DNA of 64,000 nucleotides from Anaerotignum faecicola. Its GTDB lineage: Bacteria > Bacillota > Clostridia > Lachnospirales > Anaerotignaceae. Where the stretch lies: positions 744,001-808,000 of the forward strand of contig NZ_BHVZ01000001.1 of assembly GCF_003865035.1 (NCBI RefSeq), written 5' to 3'. Position numbers and translations under genes: made by a program. The notes below the pieces were generated by a model. It was not told the origin of the DNA and did not search any database. It saw nothing but the letters and a program-made list of their open reading frames with translations. This document shows, piece by piece, positions 24,003 to 32,899 of the stretch (its first letter is position 1; every line of letters begins with the position of its first letter).

Positions 24003-24581
24003 CTAAATTCTCTTTCCATGTTCCTTCAATTCGTCCCACTTGGCACGAATCGCCTGCATATCCTCCCATGCAGGACGTTTTTTTGTGGCATCCCTGAGCA
24101 GTGCAGAGGGATGATAGGTTGCTATGATATGATACCCCTTTCGCTCAAACCACTGCCCTCTCTGACGGGTAATGCGAAATTCGGGGTCGATAATTGTTGT
24201 GGCGGCAATACGCCCCAGACAGACGATGATTTTCGGCTGAATCAGCATCAGCTGATATCTGAGATAATTCAGACATGCCTCCTTTTCATCATCATGGGGG
24301 TCACGGTTGCCGGGCGGACGACACTTGACCACATTGGCAATATAGGCATCCTCTAAGGAAAGTCCGACACTTGCCAGCATTTTATCCAATAATTGTCCCG
24401 CAGGGCCTACAAAGGGTACGCCCTGCAAATCCTCCTGCTGGCCGGGGCCCTCCCCGATGAACAGAATATCCGCATTGCGGCTGCCCTTGCCAATGACAAC
24501 ATTGGTGCGCATTTCCCATAGCCTGCATTTTTTGCAGGAATGGCACGCGCCCTCTAAAATTTCCCAGCTTTTTTCCGCCAT
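24003..24581 (-). CDS. uracil-DNA glycosylase, family 4 (iron-sulfur)
   Basis: Base-excision repair enzyme that removes uracil from DNA. Motif A is GEGPGQQEDLQGVPFVG and motif B ATYHPSALLRD. Iron-sulfur cysteines are visible in CHSCKKC near the N-terminus and in the later C-x17-C pair (ACLNYL...IIVCLG). The 192 residues match the family. The ATG at 24581 follows GAGGTGG; a GTG three codons earlier overlaps that site. Confidence 0.93.
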   Translation of the reverse strand: MAEKSWEILEGACHSCKKCRLWEMRTNVVIGKGSRNADILFIGEGPGQQEDLQGVPFVGPAGQLLDKMLASVGLSLEDAYIANVVKCRPPGNRDPHDDEKEACLNYLRYQLMLIQPKIIVCLGRIAATTIIDPEFRITRQRGQWFERKGYHIIATYHPSALLRDATKKRPAWEDMQAIRAKWDELKEHGKRI

Positions 24582-24599
24582 GCCTTCCACCTCAAACTC

Positions 24600-24944
24600 T
24601 TACTTACAAATATATTCCGCTAAAGCGTCCCGCGCCGAAGTGCTGAAGCTTGCACCTGCGCCCCAGTCAAATCGGAAAATCACCCCTTGACCGCCGCCGC
24701 CGGCAGAAAGATGCACCCTCGTGTGCTCCTCCAGATTATCCGCCAGAAAGGTCAGCGTGGCTCTGTTGCCGGAGCGCATATAATATTTCTCGAATAAAAC
24801 CATGATGATTTCCTTGCCATTCGGCAGGATTCGCACATATTCATCCAGAATTTCTCCCGAATATAAGCCGGCTGTCACCGCTTTCTTGACCTTCTCCGCC
24901 GCCTCTTTCGGGGAAAGATATACATAAAAATCCATTTTTTCCAT
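24600..24944 (-). CDS. hypothetical protein, 114 aa (possibly DUF6054 family)
   Basis: A small soluble protein with no signal peptide. It begins MEKMDFYVYLSPKEAAEKVK and has a glycine-rich segment HLSAGGGGQGVIFRFDWGAG. I think of DUF6054 but am not certain. GGAGG precedes the ATG. It sits between cdd and the uracil glycosylase, with short gaps of 12 and 18 bases, in the same orientation and probably the same transcript. Confidence 0.65.
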   Translation of the reverse strand: MEKMDFYVYLSPKEAAEKVKKAVTAGLYSGEILDEYVRILPNGKEIIMVLFEKYYMRSGNRATLTFLADNLEEHTRVHLSAGGGGQGVIFRFDWGAGASFSTSARDALAEYICK

Positions 24945-24956
24945 TGGGATTCCTCC

Positions 24957-25349
24957 TTACCGAATATCCTCCTTGCGAAAGCCCATCGGGAGCAGCTCTC
25001 TGACTGTATATGTTACCATGCCCTTTTCCTCGCTGTAAAGCAGGACTTTGCCTTCGGGCATAAATTCCGCTAAAACCTGCCTGCAAATGCCGCAGGGAGA
25101 GGCATAGTCCCCACTGCTTGCCACGATTGCGATTTTCTCAAACTCCCGATGCCCCTCGGAAACCGCCTTGAAAACGGCTGTCCGTTCGGCACAGTTCGTT
25201 GCTCCATAGGACGCATTTTCAACGTTGCAGCCCTTGAAAACCGCCCCATCCTTCGCTAAAAGCGCCGCCCCGACCCGGAATCCGGAATAGGGCGCGTAGG
25301 CATTTTTCATCGCATCCTTCGCCTGTAAAATCAATGCTTCGTCTGTCAT
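24957..25349 (-). CDS. cdd: cytidine deaminase
   Basis: Pyrimidine salvage, converting cytidine or deoxycytidine to the uridine form. The 130 residues have the zinc-site pattern NCAERTAVF and SPCGICRQVL and the substrate loop APYSGFRVGAAL. A longer upstream reading to 25469 lacks a ribosome site; GGAGGG precedes the ATG at 25349. In Bacillus dgkA lies between ybeY and cdd; here a 267-bp gap with a long inverted repeat takes that place. Confidence 0.96.
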   Translation of the reverse strand: MTDEALILQAKDAMKNAYAPYSGFRVGAALLAKDGAVFKGCNVENASYGATNCAERTAVFKAVSEGHREFEKIAIVASSGDYASPCGICRQVLAEFMPEGKVLLYSEEKGMVTYTVRELLPMGFRKEDIR

Positions 25350-25535
25350 AAAGGAATCCCTCCTTTGCTGCCTGCCATCCGGCAGAAAATACTTTTTTGA
25401 AGATTTAAAAACGCTGTCAGAACTTTGCTCCGCAAAGCCGCCTGCGGCGGTGCCGTTTCTCTTCGGCATTCATTGCTTTTTCCAATGAGAAAAAGTTTTT
25501 TCAACAAGCCGCCGCCCGAAAATCATTCCGCCCGA

Positions 25536-25593
25536 TAGAAAATACTTTTCAGAACTGTTTAGCCTGCGTCTCTGTTCTGAAAAGTTTTTTCTA
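25536..25593. repeat. 20-bp inverted repeat between cdd and ybeY
   Basis: Left arm TAGAAAATACTTTTCAGAAC (25536-25555) and right arm GTTCTGAAAAGTTTTTTCTA (25574-25593) pair at 19 of 20 positions around an 18-base loop. An outer AAGCCGCC / GGCGGCTT pair flanks it. The gap 25350-25616 has no gene. Confidence 0.75.
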
Positions 25594-25616
25594 TGCAAGG
25601 GCGGCTTCAAGCACTT

Positions 25617-26087
25617 TTACTTCCTCGGAAAGCCTGCCTGTAATAAAATCTCCTTCTGGCGGCGGAACATCTCCGCTTCCTCCTCCGGCTCCATGTGGTC
25701 GTAGCCTAAAAGATGCAGCATGCTGTGCGCCGTCAGAAACGCAATCTCCCGTTTCAGAGAATGTCCGTATTCCTCCGCCTGCTCCTTCGCACGCTCCAGA
25801 GAAATAATAATATCCCCCAGAACGATTTCGTCATTCTCGTTGACCTCTGCTTCTTCCCCCTCCGCAAACGTCAGCATGGGAAAGCTGAGTACATCCGTTG
25901 CTCTGTCAATGCTTCTGAACTGGCGGTTAATCTCACGGATTTCCTCGTTATCCACAATGGAAACGCTGATTTCGCAGTCCTCGTCAAATTCTTCGTATCG
26001 CAGAGCCTCTGCCGCCGCCCTGCGGATGGCATCCTCCAACTCCGCCGTCAATGGCTCGTCCGTTCTGTTGTCAATCAGTAAGTTCAC
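25617..26087 (-). CDS. ybeY: endoribonuclease YbeY (rRNA maturation factor)
   Basis: Single-strand endoribonuclease in 16S rRNA maturation and ribosome quality control. The zinc site HSMLHLLGYDH (H-x3-H-x5-H) is complete, and NEEIREINRQFRSIDRATDV is the family core. I take the GTG at 26087 (AGGAAGAAA upstream) as the start, giving 156 residues; a longer reading into the Lys/Arg-rich tail of pgpH is another frame of that gene. It overlaps the end of pgpH by 17 bases. Confidence 0.94.
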   Translation of the reverse strand: MNLLIDNRTDEPLTAELEDAIRRAAAEALRYEEFDEDCEISVSIVDNEEIREINRQFRSIDRATDVLSFPMLTFAEGEEAEVNENDEIVLGDIIISLERAKEQAEEYGHSLKREIAFLTAHSMLHLLGYDHMEPEEEAEMFRRQKEILLQAGFPRK

Positions 26088-28242
26088 TGCTTTCTTCCTC
26101 TCTTTTTTCTTCTCTTTTTTCTTTCTTTTCTTCCGCCTTGCTTTCCTCTGCGCCCTTCTTCGCCGCTGCATTGATTTCTTCCTGCTTGGGATACGCCACT
26201 CTCTCGTGATACATCCCCTGGAATACCTTCAAAAATGCTCTGCGGATGATTTCCAGCTCATGAATCCCTAAGCCGCTGTTGTTCAGCTGTCCGTCATCCA
26301 GCTTGTCCTTGATGAGCGTTTTAATAACACTTTCCGCTTCTGCCAGTGTTTTTCCGCTGCCAAGCATGGAGCGCACCGCCGCTTCTACCGTATCCGCAAG
26401 CATGACAACCGCAGATTCTCTCGTGCTCGGAATCACACCCTGATAGCGGTAATCCGCTTCATTCACGTTATCCGCACCATAAAGCTTGAGCGCCTTAAAA
26501 TAGAAAAACTTCACAAGGCTTGTCCCATGATGCTCCCGAATGACATCCAGAATGACATTCGGCAGACCGTGTACCCTCCCCATTTCCACACCGTCCTTCG
26601 GGTGCTGTGTAATGATTTTCGCACTCGTTTCGGGTGCAAGGTCATCATGGGGATTATAGCCCGCCTGATTTTCCGAAAACATCTGCGGATTTTTCAGCTT
26701 GCCGATATCGTGATAATATGCACCTGCTCTTGCCAGAGCAGTATTTGCGCCGATTTCATACGCCGCCGTCTCTGCCAGATTTGCCACAATCAGGCTATGA
26801 TGATACGTTCCCGGCGCTTCAATCATCAGCCGACGAAGCAGCTCATTATTCGGGTTTGTCAGCTCCAGCAGGCGCAGGGGCGTGTTCGCCTCAAAGGTTG
26901 CCTCCCAGAAGGGCAGGCTGCCCACCGCAATCACAACGGAAACCAGTCCCATCACCGCCGCAAACAGGCACTTTAACAAAAGTCCTGCGGAATAGCCGCT
27001 TTCAAAAAACAGCCCTACCCCAAACATTGCCGCAAAGCTGACCGCCGCCATCGCCACAGCCACCCAGACCATCCGCTGACGCTTTTCCGTTTTCTGGATG
27101 AGCAATGCACCTAAGGTGCCGACCAGAAGGGAATACATCAGAAACTGCACATCCCCATTGAAGATGAAGCAGCCAATGATGCAGAACAGCGTATTCATCA
27201 CCAATGCTACGCGCCGCCCCACCAGAATGCTTGTCAGCATGGCAAACAGCCCAAGTGGAATCAGCGTAAAATAAGCCGCGCCGCCCATCAGCCGCAGCAG
27301 CAGTATCATAATCACATAAATCGTAAAGAGCATTTTCGCTTCATTGGGCTTCAGCTCAAACTGCCCTCTGCCCCATACGAAGAAGAGATACAGCGCAACA
27401 AACAGCAGCACAACCAGCAGAAAGCTCCCCAAAAGCGGCAGCACACTGCTTTTATAATCGGCACCGCCGACCAGATGCAGGCTCACCAATCTATCATAAA
27501 TCTCCTGCGTGATGATTTCGCCCTCATCTACAATTTTCTGGTTTTTGCGGATCATCACATCCGCAACCTCTGCGCGCTTTTCCTCTCTCGCGGCTTCGAT
27601 TGCCGCTTCATCGGGCAAAAGGTTCGGTGTAATCGCCGCATCGAAAATCGCCCCTGCCATTTCCTTTAAGCCTTTATTCCATGCCGTTGCCGCAAAGGCT
27701 TCGTTTGCCTTCTGCCTGCCTTCCTCCAGCGCATCGGCGGTAATGCCCTCGGTATAGAGATTGTTCATCGTGACCAGGCAATCCTCCTGAAAAAGGGTGC
27801 GGTTAGATTTCCCCAATGCCTGATACGCCTTAAGCTCCCGTTCGGAAAGCACAACCGGCAGCTTCCAGGGGGCCTCCTGCGCCTTCTCGACAAAGCTTTC
27901 GCCCTGCTTCAAATTGGCAAGAATCTGTTCCAAATCCTGAAACAGCTCCTTCACCTCGGCATTGCTTCCCTCCTCCACCGCAGCATCCTGCTTATAAATA
28001 GGGGCAACGCTGTCCGCCGCCGCGTCCTTGAGCTTATTGGTCGCAACCTCATCCACCGCATCCGCTTCGGCAACATAGCGTTTTTCCGCCACAGAGCCGA
28101 CCTGCACAGTATCCAGCTGCTGCACATAGGAGCCTGTGCCGATGCAGAGAAGCGTCAGCAGAAAGGCAACCGCAAACATCACCTTGCGCGCCTTTTTCTG
28201 CTTTCTGTTATTTATGAGGGATTCGTCTTTCCTTCTTGCCAT
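26071..28242 (-). CDS. pgpH: 7TM-HD domain c-di-AMP phosphodiesterase (PgpH/YqfF)
   Basis: Membrane enzyme that hydrolyses c-di-AMP. The 723 residues read in order: N-terminal helix (MFAVAFLLTLLCIG), an outside 7TMR-HDED domain of about 230 residues, seven membrane helices (about 275 to 460) and the cytoplasmic HD domain with PGTYHHSLIVANLAE, YYHDIGKL and REHHGT. The tail is a Glu/Lys-rich coiled stretch. Start at 28242 (GAGGCG upstream), overlapping phoH by 35 bases. Part of the yqfC-yqfD-phoH-pgpH-ybeY run. Confidence 0.95.
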   Translation of the reverse strand: MARRKDESLINNRKQKKARKVMFAVAFLLTLLCIGTGSYVQQLDTVQVGSVAEKRYVAEADAVDEVATNKLKDAAADSVAPIYKQDAAVEEGSNAEVKELFQDLEQILANLKQGESFVEKAQEAPWKLPVVLSERELKAYQALGKSNRTLFQEDCLVTMNNLYTEGITADALEEGRQKANEAFAATAWNKGLKEMAGAIFDAAITPNLLPDEAAIEAAREEKRAEVADVMIRKNQKIVDEGEIITQEIYDRLVSLHLVGGADYKSSVLPLLGSFLLVVLLFVALYLFFVWGRGQFELKPNEAKMLFTIYVIMILLLRLMGGAAYFTLIPLGLFAMLTSILVGRRVALVMNTLFCIIGCFIFNGDVQFLMYSLLVGTLGALLIQKTEKRQRMVWVAVAMAAVSFAAMFGVGLFFESGYSAGLLLKCLFAAVMGLVSVVIAVGSLPFWEATFEANTPLRLLELTNPNNELLRRLMIEAPGTYHHSLIVANLAETAAYEIGANTALARAGAYYHDIGKLKNPQMFSENQAGYNPHDDLAPETSAKIITQHPKDGVEMGRVHGLPNVILDVIREHHGTSLVKFFYFKALKLYGADNVNEADYRYQGVIPSTRESAVVMLADTVEAAVRSMLGSGKTLAEAESVIKTLIKDKLDDGQLNNSGLGIHELEIIRRAFLKVFQGMYHERVAYPKQEEINAAAKKGAEESKAEEKKEKREEKREEESSELTD

Positions 28243-29209
28243 CCTGCTCGCCTCGTTTCCTGTTTTCAAACTTTTCGTATGCCAGAATGATTTTCTGCAC
28301 CAGAGGATGACGCACAACGTCCTTATTCGTCAGGGTAATCTGCCCGATGCCCTCGATACCGGAGAGAATCCTTGTTGCCTCCATCAAGCCGCTGCGCTTG
28401 CCCTCCGTCAGGTCAATCTGCGTCACATCTCCCGTAATAACCGCCTTCGAGCCATACCCGATACGGGTCAGAAACATTTTCATCTGCTCAGGTGTCGTAT
28501 TCTGCGCTTCATCCAGAACGATAAACGCATTATCCAACGTGCGTCCACGCATATATGCCAGAGGGGCAACCTCAATCAGACCCTTTTCCATGTTTTTCAT
28601 GAAATTTTCCGCGCCCATGATTTCATACAGCGCATCATACAGGGGACGCAGATAGGGGTCTACCTTCTGCTGCAAATCTCCGGGCAGAAAGCCCAGCTTT
28701 TCCCCCGCTTCAATGGCAGGACGGGTCAGGATAATGCGGTTCACCTCGTTATTTTTAAAGGCAGTAATCGCCATTGCCATTGCCAGATAGGTTTTCCCTG
28801 TACCGGCAGGACCAATGCCGAACACAATCGTATTATTCTTAATTAAATCAACATATTTTTTCTGCCCCAGTGTTTTGGGCTTCAGCGGTCTGCCGTTTAC
28901 GGTAATGCAGATTAAATCATCATACATTTTTTCCAGCTCACGCAGGTCGGTTTCCTCTGCGGAGGAAATGAAATATTCCAGATTCTGCTCCGTAATTTCC
29001 TCGCCTTTTTTCACCAGAGCAACAAGAGAATGGAGGATATTCCAAGCCTTATGGACATCCTTTTCCTCGCCCGAAATCTTTACATCATCCCCACGATTGA
29101 CAATGCTCACGCCGCACGCCTTCTCGATTTTCTTGATATTTGCATCAAACTGCCCGAATACAGGCAGAATGATATGGTTTTCCATCTGTATGGTTCTTTC
29201 AAAGCTCAT
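28208..29209 (-). CDS. phoH: PhoH family ATPase
   Basis: Cytoplasmic P-loop ATPase of the PhoH/YbeZ type, often associated with YbeY and RNA metabolism. An N-terminal KH-like part (residues 1 to about 110) precedes Walker A GIGPAGTGKTYLAM and Walker B FIVLDEAQNTTPEQMK. The 333 residues are near the family length. It overlaps yqfD upstream by 11 bases and pgpH downstream by 35, so the genes are tightly coupled. Confidence 0.95.
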   Translation of the reverse strand: MSFERTIQMENHIILPVFGQFDANIKKIEKACGVSIVNRGDDVKISGEEKDVHKAWNILHSLVALVKKGEEITEQNLEYFISSAEETDLRELEKMYDDLICITVNGRPLKPKTLGQKKYVDLIKNNTIVFGIGPAGTGKTYLAMAMAITAFKNNEVNRIILTRPAIEAGEKLGFLPGDLQQKVDPYLRPLYDALYEIMGAENFMKNMEKGLIEVAPLAYMRGRTLDNAFIVLDEAQNTTPEQMKMFLTRIGYGSKAVITGDVTQIDLTEGKRSGLMEATRILSGIEGIGQITLTNKDVVRHPLVQKIILAYEKFENRKRGEQDGKKERRIPHK

Positions 29210-30434
29210 TCGCGTTTTCCTGCTCCTTTTCTTCGTTCTGATTTTCTGTTTCTATGTTCTGCCTTTTCTCCTCTATTCTTTCCGCCATGGTAACTTCCGC
29301 ATCTGCGCGGACACTGTTGGCGTAAACCTCATATCTGATTTGTATATCCTCTATTGTACCGTAAGAAGACAATAAATTCTCTGCATTTTTTCTTAATTTT
29401 TCTTCCAGAAGCGTTTTTGCTTCCGCCACGGTGCGCGTTTTCTGCACCGTTTCGTATGCCCGCCAGCACTCCATCCGCCATGTGAGGGGCAGTTTCCTAT
29501 CCCCCAGACCGAGGGTTTTCTCGGAAAGCAGCTCCCTCTCCCACTGCACATCACTGTCGGGGTGAAGGATATCCAATTCCCTTCCCGAAAAGAGAAGGCT
29601 GTGGTTTTTCCTTTCCTCGCCGCTATAGACGGCTTCCTCATACTGCAAGGGCAGCTCCTCAGTCAGCCGCCGCCAGATGCGCGCCGTTACGGTGCCTTCC
29701 GCCGCAGTATATGCGGTATGCTGTTCCTCCCCCTCCAAGCCAATCGTCAGCGCGGAGGAAATCAGCACATCCCCCTTTTTCACTACATCCCCTGCGGCAA
29801 CCAGAGGGGTTCCCCGTTCCGCAGTAATCTGCAAAATCACGCCATCCGTCGATGCAACGATATCACAGGGCGTTTCCTTATCAATGATTTCGACCCCTTC
29901 AATCGTTTCCGCAAGTCGGATGGTCGCATCTGTTCCGTGAATCCCGACGCTTACCCACGAAATGTCCGCAAAGTCCTCCAAAAGACCATTGGTGACAGCC
30001 TGTGTATCCACACTCCGTTTCCGGACACCGGGGTATAGTCCCATTTCCCTGCAGGCGGAGAGAAGCTCCTCTCTGGAAAGGCGTTCATTCCCTTCAATCC
30101 GCATTACCCAGACAAACGAGGACAGAAGATACAGCCCTGCCGCAAAGCACAAAAGCCCTGCCGTCCAGACCTGCCGCCTGCCAAATCGCCCCAGAAAAAC
30201 GGGCAGACCGCCATAGGAAAGCACCTCCAGCGCACAGCCCGTTTTTTCGGCACACGCCTGCAAAAGCTCCAGGCTGTTTCCTGCTGCTTTCATCGTCATG
30301 CTGGCACCTTCGCGCGCCACCTCCCATAGATAGACACCGCGATACGCCGCCATATTCATAAAGCGTTCCGCCGAAAAGCCTTTCACCCTTATTTTAACAT
30401 ATCCACATAAATAATACCATAACGCTAGGAACAA
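29199..30434 (-). CDS. yqfD: sporulation protein YqfD
   Basis: Mother-cell sporulation protein. The 411 residues have a short N-terminal domain (GYVKIRVKGFSAERFMNMA), one membrane helix (TAGLLCFAAGLYLLSSFVWV, about residues 91 to 110) and a large outside part that includes GNERLSREELLSACREMG. The C-terminal tail is Glu/Asn-rich. It sits next to yqfC as in Bacillus and supports the idea that the organism makes endospores. Confidence 0.92.
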   Translation of the reverse strand: MFLALWYYLCGYVKIRVKGFSAERFMNMAAYRGVYLWEVAREGASMTMKAAGNSLELLQACAEKTGCALEVLSYGGLPVFLGRFGRRQVWTAGLLCFAAGLYLLSSFVWVMRIEGNERLSREELLSACREMGLYPGVRKRSVDTQAVTNGLLEDFADISWVSVGIHGTDATIRLAETIEGVEIIDKETPCDIVASTDGVILQITAERGTPLVAAGDVVKKGDVLISSALTIGLEGEEQHTAYTAAEGTVTARIWRRLTEELPLQYEEAVYSGEERKNHSLLFSGRELDILHPDSDVQWERELLSEKTLGLGDRKLPLTWRMECWRAYETVQKTRTVAEAKTLLEEKLRKNAENLLSSYGTIEDIQIRYEVYANSVRADAEVTMAERIEEKRQNIETENQNEEKEQENANEL

Positions 30435-30464
30435 AATCCTCCCCCCAATGTCCTGCCCGGATGC

Positions 30465-30728
30465 TCATTGCAGAAATTCCATTTTTTCCACTCTGCCCGT
30501 CACCACCATGCACTCCGCCGAAAGCTGCTTCAGGCAAAGCCTCTGCCCCTCCAGCCGCAGAACCCCTGCCGCCGTGCCGATGCGCACCGTCTCCTCGCTG
30601 TATTCCAGAATCCCCTTATAATTTTCTATCGTAACCTCCTCCTGTCCGATAAAGGAAATCAGCGGCAGATGCAGCAGTATTTCCTTCGGCAGCTCCAGTG
30701 CCTCTGTCATATTCCTACGAAATCCCAT
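30465..30728 (-). CDS. yqfC: sporulation protein YqfC
   Basis: A small (87-residue) YabP/YqfC-family protein expressed in sporulation. The core LPLISFIGQEEVTIENYKGI and LEYSEETVRIGTAAGVL match the family. GAGGTGATGGC gives the ribosome site. Upstream on the minus strand, CATAAAGT (30755-30748) resembles a sigma-E -10 element, which would fit the known sigma-E control of the Bacillus gene, but the -35 part is not convincing. Confidence 0.93.
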   Translation of the reverse strand: MGFRRNMTEALELPKEILLHLPLISFIGQEEVTIENYKGILEYSEETVRIGTAAGVLRLEGQRLCLKQLSAECMVVTGRVEKMEFLQ

Positions 30729-30800
30729 GCCATCACCTCATTTATTCACTTTATGCAAGCAGGGGATAAACTAGAATTTTCTACATGCTTTTCTGCATGC

Positions 30801-30829
30801 AAAAAGGCAGAGCCTTTGCTCCGCCTTTT
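30801..30829 (-). terminator. terminator after receptor gene 1 of the ABC system
   Basis: Stem AAAAGGCGGAGC / GCTCTGCCTTTT with an AAAG loop and a T-run on the minus strand; it isolates the ABC cluster from yqfC. Confidence 0.85.
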
Positions 30830-30901
30830 CGCTGTGCGCATTCATTTTTTTCAGAGGAACTCTCATGTGAGAGGAACTGCTTCATTTTTGATTGCTGCTC
30901 T

Positions 30902-31882
30902 TTAGTTTTCGATTGCTACCATATCCTCGGGAATGGTGATATTCAGTGCTTCTGCGATGTCAGCATTGTATTTTTCTGTAATGCCATCAGTTACATAGCC
31001 GATTGCCATCTGTGCGGGATCTGCGCCGTTTGTCAGAATTTCATAAGCCATTTCCGCTGCCTTTACGCCCAAATCATAGTAGCTGATGGACAGAGTTGCC
31101 AGACCACAGCCGCTGCACATGCCTTCTTCACCGGTTACAACAGGAATCCCTGCGGGAACCGCTACGTTCTTTACGATTTCTGTGTTATTTGCGATGGTGT
31201 TGTCTGTAGGGATATACAGTGCATCACATTCGCCGACTGCCTTTGTTACAACAGACTGTACCTCGTTGGAATCTGCTGCTGTAAATTCAGCCCATGCAAT
31301 GCCTTCCTTATCCAGCTCAGCCTCTGCCAGCTTCGCCTGATATGCAGAGTTGGGTTCTGCAGAGCAGTATACGATGCCAACCTTCTTTGTATCGGGAACC
31401 AGCTTCATGAGCAGCTGAATCTGCTGATCAACGGGTGCCAGATCGGAAACACCGGTTACATTTCTGCCGGGCTTTTCATTGGAATCAACCACGCCTGCTG
31501 TTTTATAGTCTGTTACGGAGGTACCAACGATAGGAATATCCCCTGTTGCCGCTGCTGCCGCCTGCAAAGCTGTGGTTGCGTTTGCCATAATCAAATCAAC
31601 ATCATTGGAAACAAATTTTGTTGCAATCGTGGTGCAGTTTGTCTGCTCGCCCTGTGCGTTCTGATAATCGAATTTTACCTTATCGCCCAGAAGCTCTGTC
31701 AGCTTATCCTCAAAGCCCTTTGTTGCCGCATCCAATGCAGGGTGCTCCAGCTGCTGAATGATGCCGACTGTATATGTTTCGCCTGCATCAGCGGAATCGT
31801 CTGCCGCATCATTGCCGCCGCAGGCTGTCAATGCCATTGCTGCAGCCATCATTGTGGCTGTCATTTTCATCCATTTTTTCAT
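30902..31882 (-). CDS. ABC transporter substrate-binding lipoprotein, PF04392 type (receptor 1)
   Basis: Extracellular receptor of an importer, 326 residues. The lipoprotein signal ends at MALTACGGN (Cys about 21). The family core is GIIQQLEHPALDAATKGFED, NAQGEQTNCTTIATKFVSND and DIPIVGTSVTDYKTAG. It belongs to the ABC_sub_bind family, which includes the tryptophan receptor TrpX; the ligand here is unknown. It is the last gene of the cluster but has its own promoter (31968-31995) and terminator, so it can be made apart from the permease and ATPase. Confidence 0.9.
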   Translation of the reverse strand: MKKWMKMTATMMAAAMALTACGGNDAADDSADAGETYTVGIIQQLEHPALDAATKGFEDKLTELLGDKVKFDYQNAQGEQTNCTTIATKFVSNDVDLIMANATTALQAAAAATGDIPIVGTSVTDYKTAGVVDSNEKPGRNVTGVSDLAPVDQQIQLLMKLVPDTKKVGIVYCSAEPNSAYQAKLAEAELDKEGIAWAEFTAADSNEVQSVVTKAVGECDALYIPTDNTIANNTEIVKNVAVPAGIPVVTGEEGMCSGCGLATLSISYYDLGVKAAEMAYEILTNGADPAQMAIGYVTDGITEKYNADIAEALNITIPEDMVAIEN

Positions 31883-31967
31883 AAGAATCTCTCCCTTTTT
31901 CCTCAGTTTCCCCTTTCGGGTTTTGCTTTATTACATGCACGCATATCCGCGTCACACTGTTAAAGTC

Positions 31968-31995
31968 ATTATAGCACTCAAATCTTCAATGTCAA
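31968..31995 (-). promoter_or_regulatory. promoter of receptor 1
   Basis: Consensus TTGACA (31995-31990), a 16-base spacer and TATAAT (31973-31968) on the minus strand. Confidence 0.85.
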
Positions 31996-32104
31996 GCATA
32001 ATCCTCCCTTTTTTGCAAGTATTTTGTATACCTGTATCCGCCGTCCGCGCACAAAAAAAGGACACATCCTATAGAGTGTCCTTTTTGTTTTTTCTGTTTT
32101 CAAA

Positions 32105-32899
32105 TCAGCCGAGCAAAGCACGGTCGTTTGCAAATTCCTTGCCGCTGGCAACGGTGAACTGATGCAGCAGGTCATCAACGGTCAGGTTTTTCTTTTCCTC
32201 TCCCTTGATGTCCAGAATAATCTTGCCGTCCCACATCATAATCAGACGGTTGCCATGCACAATGGCATCCTTCATGTTATGCGTTACCATCAGCGCAGTC
32301 AGGTTATGCTCCGCAATAATCTTATCGGAAAGCTCCAGAACCTTCGCCGCTGTTTTAGGGTCCAGTGCCGCGGTATGCTCATCGAGCAGGAGCAGCTTGG
32401 GCTTTTTCAGCGTTGCCATCAGAAGGGTCAGTGCCTGTCTCTGCCCGCCGGAAAGCAGACCTACCTTTGCGCGCAGACGGGTTTCCAGCCCCAGATCCAG
32501 TGGCTTCAGCAGCTCAACATATTCTTCTCTCTCTTTTTTTGTAATCCCCCATCTGAGGGTACGGGTCTGTCCGCGGCGTTTTGCCACAGCCAGATTTTCT
32601 TCGATTTCCATATCGGCAGCTGTCCCGTTCATGGGATCCTGGAATACGCGCCCCAGATATTTTGCTCTTTTGTGTTCGGGCAGCTTTGTGATATCCTCGC
32701 CGTCAATGATAACAGAGCCGCTGTCTACAGGCCAAACGCCCGCAATGGCATTCAGCATGGTGGATTTCCCTGCACCGTTGCCGCCGATGATGGTAACAAA
32801 GTCGCCATCCTCCAGCGTCAGATTGATGCCGTTTAAGGCTCTTTTTTCATTGATAGAACCTGGATTGAAGGTTTTATAAATATTTTTCAGCTCAAGCAT
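32105..32899 (-). CDS. ABC transporter ATP-binding protein
   Basis: Energising subunit, 264 residues. Walker A is GGNGAGKST, the signature is LSGGQRQ and Walker B is KLLLLDEHTAALD, in which histidine follows the catalytic glutamate. The N-terminus MLELKNIYKTFNPGSINEKR is typical of the ATPases paired with ABC_sub_bind receptors. It overlaps the permease stop by 8 bases, so the two are coupled. Confidence 0.93.
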   Translation of the reverse strand: MLELKNIYKTFNPGSINEKRALNGINLTLEDGDFVTIIGGNGAGKSTMLNAIAGVWPVDSGSVIIDGEDITKLPEHKRAKYLGRVFQDPMNGTAADMEIEENLAVAKRRGQTRTLRWGITKKEREEYVELLKPLDLGLETRLRAKVGLLSGGQRQALTLLMATLKKPKLLLLDEHTAALDPKTAAKVLELSDKIIAEHNLTALMVTHNMKDAIVHGNRLIMMWDGKIILDIKGEEKKNLTVDDLLHQFTVASGKEFANDRALLG

